Source: SIG480 sp045636865
GTDB taxonomy: Bacteria; Bacillota; Clostridia; Oscillospirales; JAAYXM01
Reading direction: 5' to 3'
Assembly: GCA_045636865.1 (NCBI GenBank)
Contig: JAZTYJ010000010.1
Coordinates: forward strand, 1 to 19,560
Length of the DNA stretch: 19,560 nt
The notes beneath the pieces were generated by a model. The model was not told the origin of the DNA, searched no databases, and saw only the letters and a list, made by a program, of their open reading frames with translations. Position numbers and translations under genes: made by a program. Positions 11,255 through 17,526 of this stretch are shown here, one piece after another. The stretch's first letter is position 1. Every line of letters begins with the position of its first letter.

Positions 11255-11282
11255 TTGACATTTTCTGTGAAATGTGTATAAT
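11255..11282 (+). promoter_or_regulatory. Sigma-A promoter for rpsF-ssb-rpsR
   Basis: A perfect TTGACA (11255-11260), a 16-bp spacer and a perfect TATAAT (11277-11282). It is divergent from the queT promoter, with the two -35 boxes 28 bp apart. The start near 11289 gives a leader of about 87 nt. Confidence 0.85.
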
Positions 11283-11293
11283 ATTATGTTGCG

Positions 11294-11355
11294 GAGTTTT
11301 GCTTCGGCAATTCTCTCATCCTTGCTCCCAATGACGGCAGTCAGGGGGCCACAAG
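11294..11355 (+). promoter_or_regulatory. rpsF leader structure, S6:S18 autoregulatory element-like
   Basis: Two stem-loops precede rpsF. The first is TTGC-TTCG-GCAA (11299-11310) with a UUCG tetraloop. The second is a long irregular hairpin: CTTG (11321-11324) with CAAG (11352-11355), CTCCC with GGGGG (11325-11329 / 11344-11348, one G-U pair), and TGAC-GGCA-GTCA at the tip. Three bases, CCA (11349-11351), bulge on the 3' side. The S6:S18 complex is known to bind rpsF leaders in many bacteria through a stem with a bulged trinucleotide, usually CCG. Equating this hairpin with that element is inference. Confidence 0.5.
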
Positions 11356-11375
11356 TCCAAAAGGAGGTGTTTTAA

Positions 11376-11678
11376 ATGGCAAAGGTTACCGCAAAATACG
11401 AAACAGTATTCATCATCAATGCTGATCTCGGCGAAGAAGCTATCGCAGAATTGGTTGCGAAGTTCAAGACTCTCGTTGAGAAGAATGGTACTCTTGTCAA
11501 TGTCGACGAATGGGGTAAGCGCAGATTCGCGTATCCGATCAACGACATGAACGAGGGCTACTATGTACTCTTTGATTTTGAGTGCGTTCCGTCTTTCCCG
11601 GCAGAGCTTGATCGTGTCTTCAAGATTACTGAAGGCATTATGCGCTCTATCATCATCTGCAAAGATGATATCGCTTAA
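11376..11678 (+). CDS. rpsF: 30S ribosomal protein S6
   Basis: S6 is a platform protein of the small subunit that binds 16S rRNA as a heterodimer with S18. It has 100 residues, typical for the family, with recognisable blocks TKYETVFI-type N-terminus (here AKYETVFIINADLGEE), NVDEWGKRRFAYPINDMNEGYY and FKITEGIMRSII. The ATG at 11376 follows AAAAGGAGG by 7 nt. It is first in the conserved rpsF-ssb-rpsR order and its product can feed back on the leader together with S18. The ssb ribosome-binding site overlaps its stop codon (TAAGGAGG). Confidence 0.98.
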   Translation: MAKVTAKYETVFIINADLGEEAIAELVAKFKTLVEKNGTLVNVDEWGKRRFAYPINDMNEGYYVLFDFECVPSFPAELDRVFKITEGIMRSIIICKDDIA

Positions 11679-11692
11679 GGAGGTTAGTCCGA

Positions 11693-12139
11693 ATGCTTAA
11701 CAAAGTTATTCTTATGGGCAGATTAACCCGCGACCCTGAGCTCCGCCACACACAGTCTGATGTTTCGGTTGCGTCTTTCACTCTTGCTGTTGACCGCGGC
11801 TTCCGCCGTGATGACAATCAGCAGAGCGCTGATTTTATCAACGTTGTTGCATGGCGCAATACCGCAGAGTTTGTTTCTAAGTGGTTCTCTAAGGGTCAGC
11901 TTGTTGCAGTAAGCGGCAGGCTCCAGGTTCGCTCTTACAAAGACCGCGACGGCAATAACCGCACAGCAACAGAGGTTGTTGCAGATGAATGTTTCTTCGC
12001 TGAATCAAAGCGCGATTCATCTTCTGCCCCGTCTTTTGCTCCGGATATGTCGGCTCCGGCTCCGGGCGGACTCAACTCCGTTTCTTCAGGCTCTGATTTT
12101 GAAGAGCTTATCGGTGATGACGGAGAGCTTCCATTCTAA
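11693..12139 (+). CDS. ssb: Single-stranded DNA-binding protein
   Basis: SSB coats single-stranded DNA during replication, repair and recombination and recruits partners through its tail. The 148-residue protein has a standard OB fold at about 1-105 (MLNKVILMGRLTRDPELRHT, then VASFTLAVDR, DFINVVAWRNTAEFV, and the KGQLVAVSGRLQVRSYKDRDG strand-loop). A flexible Ser/Pro/Gly linker follows, with an acidic tip ending GDDGELPF, matching the conserved DDDxPF docking peptide. The start follows GGAGG, 14 nt after rpsF. This is the housekeeping copy, judged by its conserved place between rpsF and rpsR. Confidence 0.98.
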   Translation: MLNKVILMGRLTRDPELRHTQSDVSVASFTLAVDRGFRRDDNQQSADFINVVAWRNTAEFVSKWFSKGQLVAVSGRLQVRSYKDRDGNNRTATEVVADECFFAESKRDSSSAPSFAPDMSAPAPGGLNSVSSGSDFEELIGDDGELPF

Positions 12140-12164
12140 TTTTTGAATAAAGGAGGACCTTTCG

Positions 12165-12395
12165 ATGGATAAGAATCTTAAGAACCGTAAGCGCAAGAAG
12201 GTTTGCCCCTTCTGTGCAGATAAGGTTAGCTACATTGACTACAAGGATGCAGGTCGTCTTCGCAGGTTCACATCTGAACGCGGCAAAATTCTTCCGCGCA
12301 GAATGACAGGTGTCTGTGCAGCTCATCAGCGTCAGGTTACAGAAGCTATCAAGCGTGCTCGTCACATTGCGCTTCTCCCCTACGTTAACGACTAA
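12165..12395 (+). CDS. rpsR: 30S ribosomal protein S18, zinc-ligand form
   Basis: S18 is the S6 partner in the small-subunit platform. The protein has 76 residues and keeps the family core IDYKDAGRLRRFTSERGKI and the C-terminal RARHIALLPYV. It carries four potential zinc ligands, C14 and C17 (CPFC) plus C51 and H54 (CAAH), so it is the C+ type; this pattern is seen directly, zinc binding is inferred. The ATG follows AAAGGAGG by 8 nt, 25 nt after ssb. A strong terminator follows at 12406. Confidence 0.98.
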   Translation: MDKNLKNRKRKKVCPFCADKVSYIDYKDAGRLRRFTSERGKILPRRMTGVCAAHQRQVTEAIKRARHIALLPYVND

Positions 12396-12405
12396 TATCA
12401 AACAT

Positions 12406-12437
12406 AAAAGACTTTCGAGTTTTCTCGAAAGTCTTTT
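12406..12437 (+). terminator. Intrinsic terminator of rpsF-ssb-rpsR
   Basis: A perfect 14-bp stem, AAAAGACTTTCGAG (12406-12419) and CTCGAAAGTCTTTT (12424-12437), with a TTTT loop and a T-run running to 12439. Its stem is the same sequence as that of the terminator at 13219-13254. Confidence 0.92.
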
Positions 12438-12440
12438 TTA

Positions 12441-12469
12441 TTGCGTTTGCTTTCTTTTTATACTATAAT
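12441..12469 (+). promoter_or_regulatory. Probable promoter for the membrane protein gene
   Basis: TTGCGT (12441-12446), a 17-bp spacer and a perfect TATAAT (12464-12469) lie directly after the rpsR terminator and about 28 nt before the next ATG. The -35 is poor, so weak or regulated expression is likely. Confidence 0.55.
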
Positions 12470-12497
12470 AAAAGCACAAAGGAAAGGAGGCGGTATA

Positions 12498-13211
12498 ATG
12501 ATATCCCGCATTTTTCAGAGCAACAAAAAGCTTTGCATAATACTATCAACAATTCTCTCCTTTTGTCTGATTTCTTTATATCTTTATGCTGCTTGTCTTC
12601 CCGGAATATGGCACCGGGACACCTTTCTTTATCGTCAGAACGATGGCAGTTTTCTTGGCAAAAACATTCATTCAGAATACGAAATGCACATAACCAAAGA
12701 TACATCAGACACAATTATTTCTTTCCGTGTCAACAATACCGTGCGCAGCTATCGGATATCGCGTAATGACGAAGACGGTTTGGTTGAAATATTTGAAAAT
12801 GACGTATCTGTTTTTGTCGGGAGAGCCGTTATAAGCGGAGATTTATGGCTTTTATTAGACGAAGATGATGGGCTTTCTGATTTTGTCATAACAACAACCT
12901 CGATAGACGATTATTTCTCCGTCCCCGACGACAACGACCAATTCCCTTCGTATACATCTGTTTATAACTACGCCTTCAAGGCGGATACTGACACACGCGG
13001 AAATTTCCCTATGATGTTTTACGCATTACTCATCGCAATTTTTCTTGCAATTGATATTAAATATCCTGATTTATTCTTTCTGCTTAAATACAGACTGCAC
13101 GTTGACGGTGGCTCTCCGAGCGACTTTTATCGCTTTGGTCAGAAAGCAGGAAGAGTCGTCTCTGTTATTGCAATAATAGGATTTGGCATCGCAGCCTTTG
13201 TTTCTCACTGA
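12498..13211 (+). CDS. Uncharacterised membrane protein with an extracytoplasmic domain
   Basis: I cannot assign a function. The 237-residue product begins at the ATG at 12498, chosen because AGGAGG lies 7 nt upstream. A longer frame from about 12441 would include the promoter and ribosome-binding site. Residues 11-33 form a hydrophobic N-terminal anchor, 40-165 a soluble, acidic, beta-rich stretch rich in Asp (for example DEDDGLSDF and SVPDDNDQFP), 170-188 a second membrane span, and 216-235 a third. Between the last two lies YPDLFFLLKYRLHVDGGSPSDFYRF-type sequence (about 189-213), which loosely recalls the C-terminal Pro-Ser-Asp motif of small Firmicutes membrane proteins such as the DUF6199 group; this link is weak. 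It forms a single-gene unit between two nearly identical terminators. Confidence 0.85.
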   Translation: MISRIFQSNKKLCIILSTILSFCLISLYLYAACLPGIWHRDTFLYRQNDGSFLGKNIHSEYEMHITKDTSDTIISFRVNNTVRSYRISRNDEDGLVEIFENDVSVFVGRAVISGDLWLLLDEDDGLSDFVITTTSIDDYFSVPDDNDQFPSYTSVYNYAFKADTDTRGNFPMMFYALLIAIFLAIDIKYPDLFFLLKYRLHVDGGSPSDFYRFGQKAGRVVSVIAIIGFGIAAFVSH

Positions 13212-13218
13212 TCCGGAT

Positions 13219-13254
13219 AAAAAAGACTTTCGAGCTTTCTCGAAAGTCTTTTTT
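13219..13254. terminator. Bidirectional terminator between convergent genes
   Basis: A perfect 16-bp stem made of A6-GACTTTCGAG (13219-13234) and CTCGAAAGTC-T6 (13239-13254) with a CTTT loop. It follows the membrane-protein gene on the plus strand and abuts the proA stop codon on the minus strand, so it can serve both. The core is identical to the terminator at 12406-12437. Confidence 0.92.
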
Positions 13255-14502
13255 CTATCCTCTTATCTGACCGTTTCCGCGAATAACGTATTTTGCGGAT
13301 GTGAGTGCACGAAGTCCCATCGGCCCGCGGGCGTGGAGCTTTTGCGTGCTGATTCCGATTTCCGCACCGAAGCCGAATTCAAAGCCGTCAGTAAAGCGGG
13401 TTGACGCATTTACATATACCGCCGCGGCATCGATTTCATTTAGGAATTTCTCTGCGTTTTCGTTATTTTCCGTTATAATCGCTTCGGAATGTTTTGTATT
13501 GTATCTGTTTATATGCACTATCGCCTCATCGATTGAATCCAAAACGCGCATTGATATAATCGCGTCGAGATATTCACATCCCCAGTCAGCTTCGCTTGCA
13601 GGCTTTATGTCGGAGCATATTGCACGTGCTGTTTCATCACCGCGGATTTCTATGTTCTTTTCAATGAGAACCCTTGCAATTTCAGGGAGTGCCGTCTCTG
13701 CAACATCTCTGTGAAGCACAAGAGATTCACAGGCGTTGCAGACACCAAATCTCTGCGTTTTTGCATTTATTATAATCTTTTTTGCCATCTCGATATCGGC
13801 AAATTCATCAACGTATATATGGCAATTTCCGGTACCGGTTTCGATTACGGGAATGGTTCCGTTTTCGACAACCGATTTTATAAGCCCTGCTCCTCCGCGC
13901 GGAATAAGAACGTCGATATACTTATTAAGCCGCATAAGCTCCTTTGCGGTTTCTCTCGACGTGTCGGAGACGAGCTGAATTGCATCCTCACAGACGCCGC
14001 ATTCGGAAAGCGCCTCGCGTATCGCGTCCGTTATCGCAGAATTTGAGGTTATTGCATCACTTCCACCTCGGAGAATTACAGCGTTTCCCGTCTTGAAGCA
14101 GAGCGCAAACGCATCTGCCGTAACGTTCGGACGCGACTCGTAGATAATTCCTATGACGCCTATCGGAACGCGCTTTTCTTCTATCAGAAGTCCGTTCGGA
14201 CGTTCATTCCGGGTTATGATTTCACCAAGCGGATTCGGAAGCTCTGCAACCTGTCTCACTCCCTCGCTCATCTGTAAAATCCGCTTTTCGTCAAGTGAAA
14301 GTCTGTCAATAAGCGCGGACGAAACACCGTTCTTTTCTGCGTTCTTGACGTCGAGCTCGTTTGCCGCTAAAATTTCGCTTTTCTTTTCGATAAGCTTTTT
14401 TGCAACCACATATAATGCGCGGTTTTTATCTTCTTCTGAAAGGACATTTAAAAAAGCCGCTGCCGAGACCGCCCGGCTTCCGAGTTTTTCAAGATATTCC
14501 AC
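13255..14502 (-). CDS. proA: Gamma-glutamyl phosphate reductase, GTG start
   Basis: ProA reduces gamma-glutamyl phosphate with NADPH to glutamate semialdehyde, the second step of proline synthesis. The start is the GTG at 14502 with GGAGG 8 nt upstream, giving 415 residues, the normal family length. Extending the frame further upstream would overlap the neighbouring gene and add unrelated sequence. Seen motifs: VPIGVIGIIYESRPNVTADAF-type cofactor loop near 112-132, RGGSDA, VIETGTGNCHIYVDE near 219-233, and the catalytic cysteine C255 in FGVCNACESL. proB, the partner kinase, is not adjacent. The gene lies 4 nt after the C_GCAxxG_C_C gene, whose stop codon overlaps the proA ribosome-binding site (GGAGGATAA), so the two are co-translated. 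Confidence 0.97.
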   Translation of the reverse strand: MEYLEKLGSRAVSAAAFLNVLSEEDKNRALYVVAKKLIEKKSEILAANELDVKNAEKNGVSSALIDRLSLDEKRILQMSEGVRQVAELPNPLGEIITRNERPNGLLIEEKRVPIGVIGIIYESRPNVTADAFALCFKTGNAVILRGGSDAITSNSAITDAIREALSECGVCEDAIQLVSDTSRETAKELMRLNKYIDVLIPRGGAGLIKSVVENGTIPVIETGTGNCHIYVDEFADIEMAKKIIINAKTQRFGVCNACESLVLHRDVAETALPEIARVLIEKNIEIRGDETARAICSDIKPASEADWGCEYLDAIISMRVLDSIDEAIVHINRYNTKHSEAIITENNENAEKFLNEIDAAAVYVNASTRFTDGFEFGFGAEIGISTQKLHARGPMGLRALTSAKYVIRGNGQIRG

Positions 14503-14506
14503 TTCT

Positions 14507-14917
14507 TTATCCTCCGATTTTTTCTGCTGCAATATCCGCCGCAAGCTCGCAGAATGCCTTGCAAGGACGACCGTGTGCCGCACCTGCGTGTTTTTTAAGA
14601 AGTTCTGCACATACAACCGAGCCAAGCTCTTTTTCAAACTCATCCATAGCATCGCGGCAGCGTTTGTAATGCTCCTGCTTCTCAACAGTTGCCGCAGAAT
14701 CGGAGTATCCGCAACCGAGCCCGATCACCATAAGCATAGAGCTTACAGCTCCGCACATTTCGCGGCGGCCTGCAACGCCTCCGCCGAATGATGATGAAAG
14801 CTTTATAAGTGTATCAAAATCCATTCCGAATTTTTCTGAAAATGCGCCGAGAACCGACTGCGCGCAGTTGTATCCCATATCAAAAAGCTCGCCTGCTCTT
14901 TTTCCGTAGTCTCCCAT
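14507..14917 (-). CDS. C_GCAxxG_C_C family protein
   Basis: This 136-residue protein matches the small cysteine-rich C_GCAxxG_C_C family found mainly in anaerobes. Visible family marks are YNCAQSVL (C18), SSSFGGGVAGRREMCGAVS (C55), C69, then C87, C103, C119 and C123. The family is thought to bind a metal or act in redox or electron-transfer roles, but the reaction is not established. No signal peptide or membrane span is seen. ATG at 14917 has AAGGAG upstream, and a promoter lies at 14948-14975. The overlap of its stop with the proA ribosome-binding site ties its expression to proA. Confidence 0.9.
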   Translation of the reverse strand: MGDYGKRAGELFDMGYNCAQSVLGAFSEKFGMDFDTLIKLSSSFGGGVAGRREMCGAVSSMLMVIGLGCGYSDSAATVEKQEHYKRCRDAMDEFEKELGSVVCAELLKKHAGAAHGRPCKAFCELAADIAAEKIGG

Positions 14918-14947
14918 TTAATTTTCTCCTTATCCTTTGTTTTCTTA

Positions 14948-14975
14948 ATTATACACCAATTTTTCAAAATGTAAA
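14948..14975 (-). promoter_or_regulatory. Promoter for the C_GCAxxG_C_C-proA unit
   Basis: On the minus strand, TTTACA (14975-14970), a 16-bp spacer and a perfect TATAAT (14953-14948) lie in the 64-nt gap after spoIIID, about 30 nt from the ATG. No terminator is visible between spoIIID and this promoter, so some read-through is possible. Confidence 0.65.
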
Positions 14976-14981
14976 AGGTTT

Positions 14982-15239
14982 TTATTCCTCTTCTCCCCTG
15001 TATTTTCTCCTTGTTGCCATACCTCCGCGGAGATGCCTTTCTGCCTTATTTTCATCAAGCACGCGCTTCACCTCAAGATACAACTCCTTATCAAAGCTCC
15101 GGAGTCTTTCGACAATGTCCTTGTGAACCGTTGACTTTGATATGTAAAACTTCTTCGCCGTTTCGCGAACGGTGCTTTTATTTTCAATTACATAATGAGC
15201 AAGCGTTATCGCCCGCTCTTCAATATACGTTTTTGACAC
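14982..15239 (-). CDS. spoIIID: Sporulation mother-cell regulator SpoIIID, GTG start
   Basis: SpoIIID is the small DNA-binding protein that switches the mother cell from the sigma-E to the sigma-K programme during sporulation. The start is the GTG at 15239, with GGGAGGA 6 nt upstream, giving 85 residues (VSKTYIEERAITLAHYVIE...). The upstream in-frame ATG would put that ribosome-binding site inside the protein. The helix-turn-helix lies at about 24-46 (TVRETAKKFYISKSTVHKD), followed by the conserved basic RHLRGGMATRRKY near the C-terminus. Length and motifs fit the B. subtilis protein well. In B. subtilis the gene is read by sigma-E. Here the ribosome-binding site lies in the 3' arm of the upstream terminator hairpin. 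Its presence suggests an endospore-forming lineage. Confidence 0.96.
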   Translation of the reverse strand: MSKTYIEERAITLAHYVIENKSTVRETAKKFYISKSTVHKDIVERLRSFDKELYLEVKRVLDENKAERHLRGGMATRRKYRGEEE

Positions 15240-15247
15240 AAAAAATC

Positions 15248-15283
15248 CTCCCTTCATACCACATTTATATGATATGAAGGGAG
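15248..15283 (-). terminator. Terminator of the dehydratase gene that contains the spoIIID ribosome-binding site
   Basis: On the minus strand CTCCCTTCATA (15283-15273) and TATGAAGGGAG (15258-15248) form a perfect 11-bp stem with a 14-nt loop. GA and six T follow, then the spoIIID GTG. Structurally it is an intrinsic terminator for transcription coming from the dehydratase gene, and its 3' arm is the spoIIID Shine-Dalgarno sequence. The 62 nt between the spoIIID region and the dehydratase stop show no other clear element except a CATATCAT (15276-15269) that weakly resembles a sigma-E -10. Confidence 0.75.
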
Positions 15284-15319
15284 ATTCTATTCTTATTTCG
15301 CTTTTTCGCCGTTCACCAT

Positions 15320-17269
15320 CTACTTTGTATCGAGAACCTCAACCTTCGGCTCACTGTACGGCTTTACATGCTGATTTACGGCTTCGGGAGTCTTATAAGT
15401 AGGAACTGCTACCCTCAGCATCTCCTTAACCTTTTCATCATCTCCCGAATCACAAGCATCTCTTAAAAACTGTAGCTTTTCTTCTATTTCCTGTTCGGAA
15501 AGCGCATCGTCTTTTTCAATGAAAATCAAGCTGTTATCTGTTTTTTCGAGTGTATCTGTATCTACAAGAAGCTCCTCATAAAGCTTCTCGCCCGGACGCA
15601 AGCCCGTTTCTATTATTTCGATGCCTTCAATACCCGAAAGACGAACCATATTCTCTGCAAGGTCAAGTATCTTTACAGGCTCTCCCATATCGAGAACAAA
15701 AAGCTCACCGTTTTTAGCCATTGCGCCCGATTCGAGAACAAGCTGAGATGCCTCCGGAATCGTCATAAAATAACGGATTATGCGTTTGTCTGTAATCGTT
15801 ATCGGACCGCCGTTTGCAATCTGACGTTTAAACAGAGGAACAACCGAACCTGCCGAGCCGAGAACGTTTCCAAAGCGAGTCATACTGTACTTCACTTTGC
15901 CCGTACGGCTCTTACTGCTGACTATCATTTCGCACATTCTCTTTGTTGCGCCCATAACGTTTGTCGGATTGACTGCCTTGTCTGTCGAAACGAGCATAAA
16001 CCTCTCTGTTCCGAATTCTTCGCAGACTTCGATGAGAGTCAACGTGCCGAAAACATTGTTTTCTACTGCTTCGATGCAGTTGCGCTCCATAAGAGGAACA
16101 TGCTTGTGCGCTGCCGCGTTGATTACTATCTGCGGACGATGTTCTGCAAAGATTCGCTCAAGAGCGCGTCTGTCCGTAATGGATGCAACCTCGATTTCAA
16201 GCTCAAGCTCTTTTCCGTATGCGATGCGAAGCTCCTGCTGAATGTCATATGCTCCGTTTTCATAAACATCAAGAATCACAATCTTCTTCGGGTTCATCTT
16301 TGCAAGCTGCCTGCACATTTCAGAGCCGATAGAACCGCCGCCACCCGTAACAAGAACGACTTTGCCATTGTAATACGCCTTTACGTCGTCATCAGGAATA
16401 ACAACGCTCTTTCTGAAAAGAAGCTCTTCTATATCAAATTCACGAAGCTGACGCTTTCCGCCCGCCTTCTGCATAAACGGAAAATCGTAAAGCTTTACCT
16501 TGTATCCGGCTTCTGTATATCGTTTGTAAATTTCTTTTCTTTTCTCTGCTGACATTCCCGGAATGGTGAGCACTACCTCGGACACTCCGAAATCTTCAAG
16601 TCGTTTGATTGCTGTATCATCTTCGTATATGACGGGAACTCCGTGGATTTCTCTTCCTGTTTTTTCGCGATTTGTATCAAGGAAGCATACCGGAGTGTAA
16701 AGTGAGAATTGATTGTTCACAAGGTCTTCAGCAAGAAGAACGCCGACTCTGCCGGCACCGACTATTGCGATTTTCGTCTTCCTTACTTTCTTTTTGATTT
16801 CGGAAAGAACCCTTCTTCCCGCAAAGATACGCAGAGCCAGTCTTAAAAACTTTCCGATGTTATTTTCGGCATTTCCGAACTTATACGCATAGCGATAGAG
16901 CATACGAATCGCCATTGAAGCAAGGAGATTCATACAGGCTATTGCGAGCAACGTTGAAAATGTAACGTGCTGTATCGGAAGAGCCGCTTCTATGACAAAC
17001 GTAAATATAAATGCGACAAAATCCGAGATAAGAAGCTTTATGTAGCATTGTATACCACCATATCGCCATATTTGCGCATATATGTTCAGAAAAATTCTCG
17101 ACGCGAAAATGCAGAAAAAAGAAATAGCCGACTGAACAACCGCATCGCCATAGGTAAGCCCGCGGTTTCCACGATATATAAAAAGCAGGAGCAAATCTAC
17201 TGCAAAGAGCACCAGAATATCATAGATAACAAGCTGCCACTTAAGCTTCTTTTTCTTAAGCTTCTGCAC
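15320..17269 (-). CDS. Membrane-bound nucleotide-sugar 4,6-dehydratase (CapD/FlaA1/PglF type)
   Basis: This 649-residue protein belongs to the polysaccharide-biosynthesis family typified by PglF, WbpM and CapD, which dehydrate UDP-GlcNAc-type sugars to 4-keto-6-deoxy intermediates for surface glycans. The N-terminus has a basic start and about four membrane spans (roughly 12-32, 43-63, 80-97, 105-124). Residues 165-260 are a Rossmann-like CoA-binding-type domain with IVGAGRVG at 169-176. Residues 300-580 are the extended-SDR catalytic domain with VTGGGGSIGSE (307-317), AAAHKHVPLME, and STDKAVNPTNVMGATK with M439 and K443 in the place of the usual Tyr-Lys pair. The start is a GTG at 17269 with only an AGGGGG-like ribosome-binding site. 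No other glycan genes are beside it. Exact sugar substrate is unknown. Confidence 0.92.
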   Translation of the reverse strand: MQKLKKKKLKWQLVIYDILVLFAVDLLLLFIYRGNRGLTYGDAVVQSAISFFCIFASRIFLNIYAQIWRYGGIQCYIKLLISDFVAFIFTFVIEAALPIQHVTFSTLLAIACMNLLASMAIRMLYRYAYKFGNAENNIGKFLRLALRIFAGRRVLSEIKKKVRKTKIAIVGAGRVGVLLAEDLVNNQFSLYTPVCFLDTNREKTGREIHGVPVIYEDDTAIKRLEDFGVSEVVLTIPGMSAEKRKEIYKRYTEAGYKVKLYDFPFMQKAGGKRQLREFDIEELLFRKSVVIPDDDVKAYYNGKVVLVTGGGGSIGSEMCRQLAKMNPKKIVILDVYENGAYDIQQELRIAYGKELELEIEVASITDRRALERIFAEHRPQIVINAAAHKHVPLMERNCIEAVENNVFGTLTLIEVCEEFGTERFMLVSTDKAVNPTNVMGATKRMCEMIVSSKSRTGKVKYSMTRFGNVLGSAGSVVPLFKRQIANGGPITITDKRIIRYFMTIPEASQLVLESGAMAKNGELFVLDMGEPVKILDLAENMVRLSGIEGIEIIETGLRPGEKLYEELLVDTDTLEKTDNSLIFIEKDDALSEQEIEEKLQFLRDACDSGDDEKVKEMLRVAVPTYKTPEAVNQHVKPYSEPKVEVLDTK

Positions 17270-17313
17270 TTTTCCGCCCCCTTTTTTTCACAAAATGTGT
17301 TAATACATTTTTA

Positions 17314-17342
17314 ATAATATCACAACATTTTTGACTTGTCAA
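17314..17342 (-). promoter_or_regulatory. Sigma-A promoter for the nucleotide-sugar dehydratase
   Basis: On the minus strand, TTGACA (17342-17337), a 17-bp spacer and TATTAT (17319-17314). Downstream an AAAATGT/ACATTTT inverted repeat (17292-17298 with 17305-17311) lies just after the expected start near 17307. The -35 box lies inside the Rex-like site at 17336-17353. Confidence 0.75.
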
Positions 17343-17353
17343 TAATTTAACAA
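17336..17353. promoter_or_regulatory. Rex-like operator 1
   Basis: TTGTCAA-TAAT-TTAACAA. This differs at one of 14 defined positions from the clostridial Rex (NADH/NAD+-sensing repressor) consensus TTGTTAA-N4-TTAACAA. It covers the -35 box of the leftward dehydratase promoter. The match is seen; Rex binding is inferred, and rex itself is not in the window. Confidence 0.5.
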
Positions 17354-17371
17354 CTTTTGCGACGTGTATTT

Positions 17372-17476
17372 TTTACCATAAAGCGTTTTTATGCATTTTT
17401 TTGTGAATTTTTTGACAAAAATATTTTCTGATAAATTTGCCGAAATCACTTGCGAAAAGTTAATTTTTATGGTAAA
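17372..17476. repeat. 11-bp inverted-repeat pair in the divergent control region
   Basis: TTTACCATAAA at 17372-17382 and its exact reverse complement TTTATGGTAAA at 17466-17476, 83 bp apart. Each copy is itself a TTTA-N3-TAAA partial palindrome. The right copy overlaps the likely -10 of the pduL promoter. Possible paired operators; no regulator is identified. Confidence 0.5.
17401..17418. promoter_or_regulatory. Rex-like operator 2
   Basis: TTGTGAA-TTTT-TTGACAA. This has the 7-4-7 layout of Rex sites and differs at one position from TTGTGAA-N4-TTCACAA (Bacillus-type) and at two from the clostridial form. It lies 65 bp (about six helical turns) from operator 1, upstream of the rightward promoter for pduL. 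Confidence 0.45.
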
Positions 17477-17478
17477 TT
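17450..17478 (+). promoter_or_regulatory. Possible promoter for pduL
   Basis: TTGCGA (17450-17455), a 17-bp spacer and TAAATT (17473-17478) lie upstream of pduL with a leader of about 40 nt. Both boxes are imperfect. The better-looking TTGACA at 17412 has no -10 at the right distance. Confidence 0.35.
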
Positions 17479-17526
17479 ATATTAGTTGAATAAATTTTAT
17501 TTATATATGAAAGGAATGTGTTAAAA

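Noticed and set aside
14503..14685. N-terminal extension of proA into the upstream gene
   Set aside because: The added residues overlap the C_GCAxxG_C_C gene in another frame and show no family resemblance; the GTG at 14502 gives normal length.
17292..17311. AAAATGT/ACATTTT repeat as a terminator
   Set aside because: Only 7 AU-rich base pairs and no U-run in the right place; at best an operator near the dehydratase start point.
17412..17440. TTGACA at 17412 as the -35 of the pduL promoter
   Set aside because: No acceptable -10 at 16-18 bp; the hexamer is better explained as part of the Rex-like site.
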